Source: Chloranthus sessilifolius
Taxonomy: Eukaryota; Streptophyta; Magnoliopsida; Chloranthales; Chloranthaceae
Length of the DNA stretch: 64,000 nt
Assembly (NCBI GenBank): GCA_021018995.1
Contig: CM037588.1
Coordinates: forward strand, 150,183,725 to 150,247,724
Reading direction: 5' to 3'
Made by a program: the position numbers and the translations under genes. This document shows, piece by piece, positions 33,235 to 43,671 of the stretch (position 1 is the first letter of the stretch; each line of letters starts with the position of its first letter). The notes beneath the pieces are model-generated. The model made no database searches and was not told the DNA's origin. It saw nothing but the letters and a program-made list of their open reading frames with translations.

Positions 33235-33699
33235 TTAACGCAATGAATGCCAATGATCAAGAATGCGTTCCTCGTAGGATATAGGAACATATTTATCGCT
33301 CAACTGGTCCTTCATCTCTTCCCAAGTGGAAATGGAAGGAAGACCGTTGGACTGTCTTCGATGCTCTAGATCCATCCAATAAAGTTTAGCTTGGCCCGTA
33401 AGCTTGACTTTAACAAAGCGGACCTTTCGCTCTTCGACATGGCGTACCACTCGAAGTAGTTTTTCATGCCGGTAACCCACTCGAAAGACTTTGGGTTGCC
33501 TTTTCCCGTCAAAGGTAGGGGAGTCCATTTTTACCGATTTCATGATTTTATCGTCCTGATCGGTTTGGACTTCACGACAATGAAGAACTTCCCTCCTTCG
33601 TTCATGGGTGTGGACTCTATTGGGGTTTTTGGCGATGAACTCATTGAATTCTTGCACACGGGTTTCTAAACCTTCATGTTGGGTTTGTAGATCTTGCAA
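33235..33699 (-). pseudogene. gag segment in reverse orientation within D
   Basis: A 154-codon frame: LQTQHEGLETRVQEFNEFIA (coiled-coil-like), then VKMDSPTFDGKRQPKVF, then VKLTGQAKLYWMDLEHRR and STWEEMKDQLSDKYVPISYE. This is a good Retrotrans_gag domain, with a frameshift in the middle of the domain. Its orientation is opposite to the gag start at 32641 and the protease at 34250. Confidence 0.8.
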
Positions 33700-33804
33700 C
33701 TATTGTCGCACCTAAGTATGGTTCTCATCCATCCGGGTTTGAAGGGCGGACACCCTAGACGTAAAGTCTCTTAGGCTTCTATCTTGTTGGGATCTATGGA
33801 GGTG

Positions 33805-33943
33805 CCAGACAAAATTGGACAAAGGCTAGACGAAAGCTAGAAAAAAACTAGACGAGCACCAGACAAAAGCTAGACAAAAGCTAGACGAGAACTAGACAAA
33901 AGCTTAGACGAAAACTAGACAAAAGCTAGACAAAAGCTAGACA
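33805..33943. repeat. Short tandem repeat, AGACAAAAGCT unit
   Basis: About eleven imperfect copies of (C)TAGACAAAAG, 10-15 bp apart, at the edge of the inverted gag segment of D. Confidence 0.85.
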
Positions 33944-34009
33944 GATCTGAAATAATGAATCTAAAATGGTGTAAATAAATTAATAAAAGAAACAAAGTTT
34001 TGGGAGGTC

Positions 34010-34834
34010 TTCTAGGGTCGTACTCAGGCACCACGACATCGAGCATTTTGCAACACAATGCCCATCTCGAAATCTGTTCATAGCCGAGGACACCGAAAAT
34101 GAGAATGATGAAGGTACTGTTGAAGTTTACGAGCCTGAGTTGTTCCCCAGTGATGAAGAAGATTGTGTAGGGGAGCGAACAATGGCGTGTCTTAGGGATG
34201 TCTCCTATCCCTTTGGGGAGGATAATACCTTGCAGGCTCTTGTGGTTAGATGTGCTCTAGCCCAAAGGAGAGTGATGATTGGCTACGCGATAATATTTTC
34301 TATACCATAGCCAAATGTGGGGAGAAAGTTTGTCGAGTCATCGTCGACAGTAGAAGCTGCACCAATGTGGTTTCCGAGAGTGCTGTTTCTCGCTTAGGGC
34401 TTGTGCCCGTAGCACACCCACAACCCTACAAGATTGCTTTGGTCAATTCATCTTCCATCTCTGTTTCCCAAAGGTGTCAAATTCCTGTACAAATTGACTC
34501 GTACGAGGACACATTGTGGTGCGATGTTGTGCCTATGGATGTGGGGCATATCATCTTTGGGAGGCCATGGTTGTACAACATGGACGTTACACTGTTCAGG
34601 AGCTCGAATGTGTGTATATTTACTCACAACGGTAACAAAATAAAGATCAATCCTGTACCTCCAAAGCCACTCACAGCGAAGCCATCCAAATCTAATGATA
34701 AAGGCTTGATAGAGAGAGAGAAGACTTCTAGGGACATTGATAGAGAGAGAGAGAGGATGACCTGCGTGGGCCATGTTAGAGGGAGTGCGAAGAGGGCCCA
34801 CACAAGTAGGTCCATGCATGGTCACACTCTTTGA
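34010..34834 (+). pseudogene. Zinc-knuckle remnant and retropepsin-like domain of D
   Basis: FATQCPSRNLF (34050-34085) is the end of a knuckle, followed by an acidic stretch. The frame from 34250 reads DDWLRDNIFYTIAKCGEKVC, then VIVDSRSCTNVVSESAVSRL, then LWCDVVPMDVGHIIFGRPWL. The active-site triplet is D33-S34-R35 instead of D-S/T/G-G, so the domain is predicted inactive. The frame runs on into the LTR of element A after about codon 160. Confidence 0.8.
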
Positions 34835-34985
34835 CATAACTTAGGGCTTTAAGTCCTCGTTAGAGTAGGTTTTTTAAGCAAGAAACCTATAAATAGAGCT
34901 TCCTTTCTTAACCTCTTCCATTAATTCATTCCATTCGACTTTTGATACTAAGTAGAACTTCCCGACTTCTAAAAGAAGAGAAACA

Positions 34986-35570
34986 TCAAATCAAGATCCA
35001 AAAATCAAAATTGAAGCTTTTTCTTTTGTGTGGGAGGTTTGAGTATTTAATTTTAGTTTTTATTTTGAATTTTAAATCGTCTTCTTTCATTTTTTAACTT
35101 CTTAATATTATATTATGATTATGCCTTCGTCCACGACAACTGATCCTCTTAGACCGAGGTCCAGCGATTCGGGTTTGAAGTATGGACATATTTAAGTCCT
35201 ACGGAAAAGACCAAGATCCAATGTACTTGTGTTCCTAGCATAGGTGGAATATCGCGACACAAGCAACACTTAGCTCACCAAGCCAGATCGAATGCTAAAG
35301 CATGTCCAAATGTAACTCCCAAGATTGTAAAGGAGATTTATAACGGAGTGATAAGATTTCAAGGATGAAATATAATGATGTAGTTTTAGGAGAGTACTGG
35401 GAAGCGAGTTGTCAGCATTATCATTACGATGAAGTGGAGGATGATAGATCCACTCCCTCCACCACGGCCCATAGTAGTAAACCATCGGGTCCACCTCGTA
35501 AAAGAGCTCATGGTAGTGGTAGTAGTCCAAGAGGTAGAGGTGGTATAGTAAAAAAAAAATTTGAAATTCA
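34986..35570 (+). pseudogene. hAT-family transposase N-terminus (BED zinc finger), broken
   Basis: From about 35128 the sequence reads MPSSTTTDPLRPRSSDSGLK. In a shifted frame (35197-35370) it reads TEKTKIQCTCVPSIGGISRH, then KQHLAHQARSNAKACPNVTP. This is the BED finger of plant hAT transposases with DUF659-type architecture. The first Cys pair is spaced C-x-C, one residue short. A Ser/Gly/Arg-rich frame follows to 35574. The catalytic part is not present. Confidence 0.65.
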
Positions 35571-35660
35571 ATGAGCCATCGCATATGCTATTATGCGAAT
35601 CGCATAAGCGATGGCTCAGTGAAATCGCATATCATAGTATATGCGATTTCACAACAATGT
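35571..35660. repeat. Two adjacent hairpins
   Basis: TGAGCCATCGC pairs with GCGATGGCTCA (35573-35621), and TGAAATCGCATAT pairs with ATATGCGATTTCA (35620-35653). The arms are perfect, with short loops. Confidence 0.8.
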
Positions 35661-36049
35661 TAGTATTCCTTTTTTATTTATATATATATTTTACAAAGGA
35701 ATGAAAAAAAATCAACTACTTAGGCATCATTCTTTAATTTTAATATTGAGGATTTCATGTTCTAGGCATAAACAAATATCAATACATACAAATCACATAT
35801 TAAATATCAAATATGAAACTAGCATAAGGACTTATCATAAAAATAAATTAAAAATCCGACAAAGTAGAATTTAACAAAAAGGGAACCTAAATTTACAAAA
35901 AAAGAATTCAAAAGAGAACGTTAATTAAAGCCTAAAAAATAATTAGTGATAATGAAAAATATTTCAAATTTGTGATGGTGGACGATGAAAATTTACAAAG
36001 ATAAATAAAAAAATAGGAATTAAGAAAAAAAGATCAAAGATAAATCAAA

Positions 36050-36408
36050 AGTTGGCCCTTGCATAGTTTGAAAGAAAGACTTGGTATTTTGGGGACCTGT
36101 TCCATGTGAAAACACCGTCTAAGCCGTATGATTTGAGGTCATGATCTAAAGCTCTTATCTTAAAAGTATTGGTGCGAAACACGATCTTTATCATGTGATT
36201 CAGTGCAATCAACGGCGATTATCTGACTCAACAGTTGGCTGCATTGAATCATATGATAGTGATCTTGTTTTGTGTCAATCTTTTGCACCAAAGATCTTTA
36301 GATCATGGCCATCAAATCAGACATCATAGATGGTGTTTTCACATGGCATAGGTCCCCAAAATACCAAGTCTCTCTTTTAAACTATGTGCAAGGCCAACTT
36401 CTCGTGTG
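36050..36408. mobile_element. Fold-back MITE-like inverted repeat
   Basis: Nearly the whole 360 bp is one inverted repeat. The left arm starts GTTGGCCCTTGCATAGTTTG; the right arm read inversely starts GTTGGCCTTGCACATAGTTT. Both continue ACTTGGTATTTTGGGGACCT and ATGTGAAAACACC. I could not identify a target duplication. Confidence 0.75.
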
Positions 36409-36561
36409 CAATAATGGCTCCAAAAGAAACAAAGATAAGAAAAGAAACAAAACAGAGATAAGAAAAAAAAAAAACCTTACCTGAGGTGTCGTCAACATGA
36501 GGTGTCATCGACCAGTAGCCTGCTGAAGTATCGTTGACGCTTGTGTTGGTAGCTGTTGGGG

Positions 36562-36562
36562 C

Positions 36563-36602
<40 letters not shown>
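36562..36602. repeat. GA dinucleotide run
   Basis: About 18 GA units. It is followed by several TTATAAGTTA/TAACTTATAA words (36605-36730). Confidence 0.95.
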
Positions 36603-36605
<3 letters not shown>

Positions 36606-36904
36606 TAACTTATAAGTTAGGGTTTAATAACTTATAAGTTAACTTTTGCAACTTATAAGTTATAACAATGTTACAACTTATTAATATTATAAGTTATAAT
36701 AATGTTATACTTATAACTTATCTATTTTATAAGTATTATAAGTTAGAATCCAAAAAAGTCAAATAACATTCATAGCGACACCATAGCACTATTTCGCCAT
36801 GACGATGCCATAGCGTTGTTATTTATCCATCCTCGCTATTTGATTGGATATGGCGCTTCCCATCTCCATCGCGACGCTATAGCGTCGCCTTGACAATTAT
36901 GGCA

Positions 36905-37182
36905 GTTCCATACCTTTATACTGCGATAACGAAGAACGAAGTTGCGTAGAAGATTGCCTTTGATTATGTGCTACATGAGCGAACCAAGCATGTAGATGTT
37001 AATGTATACTTTGTTCACTAAAAAAGTGTGAGATGGTTCACTTGAGCTAATTGATGTTTCCTCATCTTAACAACTTACCGATGTTCTTACTAAAACTGTT
37101 GGGAGTTGGGACAAGTTCTCTTCAGGATATTAGTGTCAAGCTGGGCATGTTTGATATCCATGCTTCAGCATGAGGGGGAGTG
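36905..37182 (+). pseudogene. Ty1/copia RNase H end and polypurine tract
   Basis: LYCDN-like sequence at about 36918 is followed by DYVLHERTKHVDVNVYFVH (36963-37020), LTDVLTKT (about 37075) and KLGMFDIHAS (about 37137). This is the end of copia RNase H. GAGGGGGAG at 37173-37181 is the polypurine tract. Everything upstream is missing: hAT-type sequence ending CGCCTTGAC abuts it at about 36893. Confidence 0.85.
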
Positions 37183-37430
37183 TTGTGTGTTATATAGTGC
37201 ATGTGGTAATGAGTATTATTGGGTATTTATGTAGTTTTCTTTCCACTTAATATAAAAGCTAGTAATGGCTCTTTCCTTAACTAAACTTTCCTCTCTATTC
37301 TTATCTTATTCTTCTCTAACCCTAAAACTACCATCCTAACCCTAAAACCACCTACGTAAGTGTTAAAACCACTAGCCCAAAATAATCTTGTACAACTTTT
37401 CATTAGCATTTTTAGGCTTTTATGACACAA
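37183..37430 (+). repeat. LTR start of the copia fragment
   Basis: TGTTGTGTGTTATATAGTGC directly follows the polypurine tract. The end is not clear because no partner copy is in the window. Confidence 0.6.
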
Positions 37431-38640
37431 TTGTGCTATCCATTAGAGCTTGAACAAAGAAAAATTCTCCCACTTCTTCAATAATGCAAGTAAGAAAATA
37501 AGTTTGTTTTCGTAGAAATGTTAGACGTATCAATGGAACTTAGCATAATAATCTCACTTTGACTATTAACTAAAAGAATTTATGGATCTATTTATCTCGT
37601 CAGTCTAACCACCCGACATGATGGTAACACCCATTCTTTTCCACTCCTTATGGTACTCATACAATCATCTACCACCGTATCTAAATTTTCAACCTCATTT
37701 TTATGCAGACTATTTGTAAGTGGATAAAAACTTTGGAACTTTGAAGTGGTGATCCAAACTCACAAATGATCTTGATCATCTTTGAAAAGAATGGACATTA
37801 AATGGTGCTCTTATATTCACAAAAATCATATTATAGTTTGATCACTTTTTTCCATATTTGTTATATAAGGATTTGTTTTGGCTCCCTTTTGTTCACATCG
37901 ACAAAATTATCCATGATAACCTTCTTCTTGCAATCATCCCTTCTTTGAATAGATTAAGCTTCGACACCCTTATTCTAATAATTCAATCTTCTCGGTGATA
38001 CCTAAGTTTCATCTCCACAATCATTTTTAGAACATTATTTCAAAACCGATAAAATGTTTGTAACTTCATTGGGGAATGATGTGTTTCATTCGAAAAACAC
38101 CGCTACTATATATGAATATATAAAATACTTGGATCAATTTACTACTATGTGGATTAAATCATCTTACAATGCTCTCATGTATCAGCTAACAACATTGCTT
38201 ACCATTTTTTCTCAAAAAGAAGCAATGAATAAAGAGAATAAAAAAAAGATGCAAGAAAGTATTGCTTTTTAGGGACTGCTACTTCAAATAATGGTTTCTC
38301 GCCACCATTTTCAAACGAGCCAATTGAAGCTGGTAGATGACCCATTTCATTGTAGGAATGCGTTGCAATTGGCAGTTTGTTCAAGCAATGACTGACAAAT
38401 CTAAAATCTCTCAATTTGGCCTTTTGTTTTGAAAAATGCCAAATCCTCTTCAAACCTCTAATATAAGCATAATAGAAGGTAAAGTATGTAATTTGGGGCT
38501 TATAAGGCCCTACTTAAGTTACTAAAAATAAAAGGAAGAAAAAAATTGTATGAATTGGGTGATTTATTTAAAAAGCAATTCAGGGCAACAATATGAATCA
38601 TTCGCTGTACAGTATTATTTGAATTGTATGACTTTAATAA
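37431..38640. other. No recognisable gene
   Basis: AT-rich sequence with only short frames, for example 38054-38272 (MFVTSLGNDVFHSKNTATIY...), which resembles no family I know. It may be old intergenic or element DNA. Confidence 0.35.
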
Positions 38641-39165
38641 AATTTATGTTAGTGGTCCACTTTAAGTCGTCTTTTGTTTGCATTGTTTATGAATGAATTG
38701 ACAAGAAAAATACAAGATGAGATTCCATGGTGTATGTTGTTTGCAAATGATGTGGTGCTAATTGAGCAGAGAAAATAGAAAGCAATATTTTTTTTTAGAT
38801 TGGTAGAGAAAAGAAAGTATAATAAAATGGAACTATGGGGAAGAACTGTAGATTCGGTTTTGAAAATTTGCAGAATATATGGAGTGCTATGTTAGTAAAC
38901 ACGAGAAGGACGGCTGATTTTGTCATAATAGAAAATGCATTAGTGCTATGATGTGACAAGGTTTAATGCTGAACTATACAACATGACAGCAGTTTGAGGA
39001 TGATATCTCTTATAAGTTCAATGCAGGGTGGGTAAACTTGGCTTAGATGCGTATGTTAAGGTGGATATGTTTGAACACGTAAGGATAGAATTTGGAATGA
39101 GTACATAAGAGGAGGTTTAGGGTAGGTTCGATAAAAGAGAAAATCAAGATAGTTAAAGGTGCGAA
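38641..39165 (+). mobile_element. RTE-type LINE reverse transcriptase remnant
   Basis: The translation shows FALFMNELTRKIQDEIPWCM, then LFANDVVLIEQRK (about 38745). The family motif is F-A-D-D, so one catalytic Asp is Asn here. TADFVI (about 38915) and TRKDRIWNEYIRGGLG (39076-39125) follow. The copy is heavily frameshifted. It belongs to the same clade as the minus-strand remnant at 15700-16540. Confidence 0.8.
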
Positions 39166-39470
39166 TAGTCGTGCCAGGTGAACCTCCTGCGCTTGGGTGT
39201 GGGGCTTGGGTGTGGGGTTTCTTGGCACGAGAGTGGCCAAGTGAGCCTAAGTGTGTGCCTTCCTCACCTAGGTGAGGTAAGCCAGGCGCGCACCTGGGCG
39301 TACCTCTGTCATGGTCTTAAAAAACATAAGTGGGCCTTTTCCCTCTTACCTGAGGCCCATTTTGTCGCTCTTAAAAAACATAAGCATGCCTGTGTCAAGG
39401 TCCTCAGTCCCCTTTTGTTCCTATCCTTCAACCTGTCTAGATTGAAAGAAGACATGGAGGAGATTTTAGT
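39166..39470. other. GC-rich repeat stretch without a gene
   Basis: It contains CTTGGGTGTGGGG repeats (39192-39220), CACCTAGGTGAGG and two AAAAAACATAAG words (39317, 39374). Possibly a MITE; no clear ends. Confidence 0.3.
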
Positions 39471-40650
39471 GGAGCAGGTTTTTGGAGCAGCTTGTGACGG
39501 GGTCAATACTCGAGCTTGTAGCATGGTGCTTGGGGCACGACATGTGGTGCCAGGAGGGCACGCGACATGGGGCCAAGAGGGCCTGGCGACGTGGTCGCGC
39601 TGCGAGGACGCGACACGGTCGCATGTGGGTAAGACGCGGGAGCGACACGAACGTGACAGCCAAAATAGGCTAGCGATGCAGAGGCGTTGTGGTATGTCAA
39701 ACCAATAGGTTTGAGGTTCTCCTGCCATTCTTGCTGAATGATTGTTTTATCCTTCTATGTGGGAGAGGAGCTGGAGAGTTGCCTTCCACCCACACGGGGC
39801 CTTGCGTTGCCAGAGGGGGCACAAGTGTCTCCTAGGCCTGAAAGGGTGGGCCTAGGATGTTGACGCAGCGATGCCGTGTGACACCCAATGGAGGTTGATG
39901 TATGGCCCCGGACTACGCATCGCGGTGCATACGGCTGGGTAATCTCACGAGAAGAACATGAGCGCTGCGTGGGACTCAGTAGAGCACGCTAGCACGAGGG
40001 CTGCGTGGGACTCCGTTGAGCACCGCAGCATGAGTAGGCACAAGGCTGTGGACTTGGTTCGGTATGTGAGCAAGACATGATGGCATGAGGAGCTGCATGC
40101 CAAGACTGTTGTGAAGCGAGTTACTAGTGCAGTGCACAGGGTGAAGTTTGAGCAGGCCAAGTTTAGCACAGTGGTGCAAATGAGTGTGTCGTAAGGGGCA
40201 CGATAAGTTTGGGTGGTAGGCCGCGAAATCGAGGTAACCACGTTGGGGGAGTTCTCGTCCTCTAGGCGGGTGGTATCAGAGCTGATGTGTAGATGGGTTG
40301 GCTTCGTTGCACGCAGTAGCGAAGCACCGCGCGGGTTGGTAGCGCGTCGAAGGACGCCCCGCGACTGTTGGTATCAGAAGTAGGCTGACTTAGCGCAGCG
40401 TGCGTTAGGTGCCGCACGGGACTGAGGTTGCAGAAGTGCGACCCCGTGACAATCTGGAGGAGGAGAGACAAACAGAGGGTTGAACCTCACGTGATCACTT
40501 AAGTCACCACGTGAGGCTGAAGATTAGCGAGATTAAATCTCGATAAAGCTGCACGTAGATTAGTTAGATTAAATCTAGATAAAACTGCCCTCACATGATC
40601 AGTTAAGTGATCACTTGAGGGGGGGGGGGAGGATATCGAGATCTTAATCT
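39471..40650 (+). mobile_element. LARD-like non-coding LTR-retrotransposon sequence
   Basis: GC-rich DNA unlike the surrounding AT-rich sequence. TGGTATCAGAGC (40271-40282) is a perfect Met-type primer binding site, and a second partial one (TGGTATCAGAA) is at 40369. A purine run (GAGGGGGGGGGGAGGA, about 40616-40632) could be a polypurine tract. GCTGCGTGGGACTC is repeated (39964, 39999). Open frames here (for example 39178-39708) show no domain. LTR borders were not found. Confidence 0.5.
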
Positions 40651-41547
40651 CAAGGTGTTATAATCGCAGGTTTTTTCTTTGGGATTTCTTTCATAGCTTT
40701 TAGGGTTAAAAGTCTAGTAAACATAGAAAGTGTTACAGCTGATAATTAGAGTCCGAATTAATTAGAATACTACTAGAATTGTCTATTGTTAGAACTAGGA
40801 TTATCGAGATTAAAGAAAAGAGGGGTTTTCTTTGTTATTTTCATGGAGAACAGATCTAATATTATTGCATATATTTTTTTTTGTTGTTGCTGTTGTTGCA
40901 TGAATGCTGAAAGAGAGTTTATCTCAGACCTGAAGCCCCAGTGTTTCTGCCGAAATCTGAACCTTAATTCCCGTGAAACTTTGTTATTGCCGCTATCTTC
41001 TCTCGCCTGTTCATGCTGTGTTGCTGAACTGCTGCTGGATTTTAATCTTCATCATCTACCAGTATGCTGTTCTTATTTTCCTACATCTAATACAATTCTT
41101 TCTGGTATTTCATAACTTTATTGAATTCTGAAATACTCATTTGAATACCAAGTTGCTGCTAGATTAAGGGGTACATAGGGCGTATTTATTGATGGTTTTG
41201 GAACAGTTTTGGCGATTAATAATGCTGCAGTCAAATCTGTATTTCACACAGATTTGTTTAGAATCAATGAAACGTCCTGTCCTTTGTTGTTCTGCGGCCT
41301 TGTTCATCTACTACAGCTCGTCAGTTTCACCAATCGGAGCCTTGTGAGCTGCGGTTCACAGCATTTGGCTTCATCTAGTTCCTTGAGTTTGGCAACCAAT
41401 CAGACGTTAAATTAATCAGGTCTGATCCTCAACTTTTATTTCTAAAAGTCATTCTCAACCAAATTCCTATCAAAGTTGTTATTGTTAGAGAGGAGTGTTC
41501 TTACTTTGGGAACTGCCACCTATGATTTGAGGTGTCTTTGTGGTTGT
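40651..41547. other. No recognisable gene
   Basis: AT-rich, with a TTGTTGTTGC run near 40880. The frames 40786-41115 and 41209-41415 have no recognised domain. It may be LTR sequence of the LARD-like element. Confidence 0.35.
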
Positions 41548-41990
41548 TGTTGGTGTGTCTACAGGAAATATCATTAAGCTAGTGTGAGTGTTCGCACTAT
41601 TTGTTTTTCCTTTATATGTAAGTGGGTGTGTTAGTGATGATGGGTCTGTCATCAATAGTTTGTCAATAAATGATATGAATACTAATAATAGAAGAGGCTT
41701 TCGGTGACATGAACGTAACCCTAGTATCCCTTCTTCTTCTAGGAACTTCTTCTCCTTTCAAACCCTAATCCAAGGACCATTCCTTTTGAAGCTGATCATC
41801 TTTCCTCTTGAACCAGCAGCAGACTCTCAGCCGATAGTGAGATTCAACAAGCTTTCTCTCAATTCTACCTCTCTCACGTCTTTCTCGGATCTCAAGGCTG
41901 GGGCACTATGGGGTTGTAACCCTAAGTGGATCTGGACTGGAAAACCTCCTACAGGAAGGCTGTGGTGACAATTTTTGCTTTGGGGACATT
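41548..41990 (+). repeat. 5' LTR of copia element F
   Basis: TGTTGGTGTGTCTACAGG to AATAATAGAAGAGGC (41548-41698) matches 55797-55945. The end of the LTR cannot be fixed because the 3' copy is cut at 55945; 41990 is a guess. No primer binding site was recognised. Confidence 0.65.
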
Positions 41991-42655
41991 AGAAGATTCG
42001 ACATTTTTTCCTTTTCACTGTTCATGAGAACTGGTCACGGTATTCGAGGTCTCCTGAAGCTGTGCCATGCTTAAGGGGCTATTAATTAGTATGATCTGAA
42101 TTGTAATCCTCTTACCTATCATCCAAAATTTGTTTTGTTTGATTAGGAGTTATGTTGATTTTTCCACTTGCTAGTCAACACTTTTTATGCCTGTCAGTGA
42201 GCTTAATGTCTTCGTTATTCAAGTTTGATGTATGAGGATGAGTCTTGTACTTAGTTGTTAAGACTTGTGAAATTTATTAAGGTTATGTATCCTCTGTTGA
42301 TTGTCGTAGAGCACTAATTTGTGGATTTCTTTTGCCGTAGTGCACCTGTTCCTTATTGGAATTGAGTTTTGGACTGCCATAGAGCATCCGATTACCTTGT
42401 TGTTGAAGTTTTTGGCTGATCATATCTTGTGACCAGTGAAAAGGGTGTAGATCCCTGGGTTTTTTTCTGAACAAAGGTGGTATGACTTCGGTTGGGGTGA
42501 GAACAGCTGTGGTTATCCCTTGTGCTGCCCACAAGATGTTTGTTGAATTGCTTCTGAGGACGTTTGTTACTCTGTTTTGTTGAGATTTCTAGACCAGAGT
42601 ACTGAGGTACCTCAGTTATGAATAAAAATCATTTTGTGATTAACTGATTTGTCAT
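41991..42655 (+). other. Degenerate leader/gag region of copia F
   Basis: It lies between the LTR and the pre-integrase finger, where gag belongs. I cannot read a Gag domain in any frame. Confidence 0.35.
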
Positions 42656-42825
42656 ATGACGTGTGGAGTGTGTGGCCTCTCCAAACATAAAAGAGTTCCT
42701 TATCCTCCTAGTGGTAATCGAAGTAGTCCTTTTGAGTGTCCATTCTGATGTGTAGAGTCCTTCCCTTGCTGTCTGTGCTCGTGGTTACCATTACTTTGTC
42801 TCATTTATTGATGACTGCATACATT
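42656..42825 (+). pseudogene. Copia F pre-integrase finger and integrase start
   Basis: CGVCGLSKHKRVPYPPSGNR (42661-42720) is the C-x2-C half of the gag_pre-integrs finger. VHSDV (about 42735) and GYHYFVSFIDDC (about 42784-42818) begin the integrase core. The frame stops abruptly at the LTR of element B. Confidence 0.88.
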
Positions 42826-43069
42826 TGTAAACTACAAATTTGTGTAGAAAATAAATTTATCACAAATAAATCGTAACAAATTTCCCCTAGTTAGGAGAGA
42901 GTTTTATTGAAATGGTGGACATTACACTTACAGGTATCGTAATCAATGCCCCGTTAATTACATCATATACAAGAATATCTCTAATTAAAAGCAACGAAAG
43001 AAAAGTAAAATATTTATATCTCTGAAAATAATTAGAAAACTTCCTAAGTTCTAACTCTTCATCATCGCC

Positions 43070-43320
43070 ATCGTCTTTGACATCAATGTGTCGGGAGATA
43101 AATTGGCAGCATACTGTCCTTGTCGGAAACCCGAGTGATGTGGAACAAGGGACGACGAATATAAGAGCCTCTCTGCCTAAAACTAGAACCATCTGATTGA
43201 TAAGCATGGGTCATTATGGGCAAGAAGCTCGTGGATGAATCTCGTCATTAGCTCTTGGTGTCATGTTTCGAATATGAATTTGAAAATCGGACCCATCACT
43301 TCTTTTAGTGGCTGATCATC
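43070..43320 (-). pseudogene. LTR-encoded frame, left copy of element B
   Basis: On the minus strand: YDDQPLKEVMGPIFKFIFET, then a stop, then HQELMTRFIHELLA. In a shifted frame, MTHAYQSDGS and RQRGSYIRRPLFHITRV are still readable. It is the homologue of 51906-52220 and 18877-19107, broken here. Confidence 0.6.
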
Positions 43321-43355
43321 ATAATTATTAGTATTATAACTTATAGAGGTGTCAG

Positions 43356-43585
43356 CATGGGTCAAAATTTCGTCCGATACCGATACGTATCGGACGATAC
43401 GCATCGGTTTTGGACTGGGACGATACGGTACATTGAATGTACCGTATCGCCATTTTGTATGCATATACCCGGATGATACATTCAATGTATCGTCCGGTAT
43501 TTTACTATTCCGATACGTATCGTCCGATATGTATCGGTTTTGAGCTCGGACGATACGTATCCGATACCCCGTATTTTGACCCATG
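43356..43585. mobile_element. GATACG-type hAT MITE, 230 bp, copy 1
   Basis: The ends are CATGGGTCAAAATTTCG and, inversely, CATGGGTCAAAATACG. Exact 8-bp duplications GGTGTCAG flank it (43348-43355, 43586-43593). The inside is made of CCGATACGTATCGG-like palindromes. Copy 2 is at 62784-63153. Confidence 0.93.
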
Positions 43586-43671
43586 GGTGTCAGACCTTAG
43601 TCAAAATCACCCTTTTCTTATGATTTGGGCTTAATCTTCATAATTAGTCTTAGGTTAGGCTTTAACCCTCT

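Larger units (their letters stand above)
32290..34720 (+). mobile_element. Element D: rearranged gypsy fragment (LTR, gag, protease)
   Basis: The LTR end (about 32290-32535, ending CAGCATCA) is the inverse of the right LTR of C. A primer binding site variant TTGATATCAAAAC (32538-32550) and a gag start (MDLDRIEALLNDLVAKF, 32641) follow. From about 32820 to 33800 the gag sequence is on the opposite strand; from 34000 it is plus again with a knuckle remnant and protease. The end fuses with the LTR of element A in a GA-rich stretch. Confidence 0.7.
18634..34985 (-). mobile_element. Element A: large gag-only gypsy element (minus strand), interrupted in its right LTR
   Basis: The LTRs are 18634-21439 and 26459-29033 plus 34735-34985. 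On the minus strand the order is 5' LTR (right), primer binding site (26434-26453), gag (about 26300-24400), long tandem arrays (24055-21880), polypurine tract (about 21440-21457) and 3' LTR (left). No protease, RT or integrase is readable, so it must depend on another element's enzymes. Element B (42826-53227) has the same plan and is related throughout. The lineage may be Tat-like, judged from Gag and the 3' arrays, but this is not certain. Confidence 0.85.

Noticed and set aside
34448..34837. Minus-strand frame of 129 codons
   Set aside because: It is antisense to a clear retropepsin-like domain on the plus strand.
39178..39708. 176-codon open frame in GC-rich DNA
   Set aside because: High GC explains the lack of stops; frames on both strands are open, no domain is visible, and the stretch looks like LARD-type element DNA.
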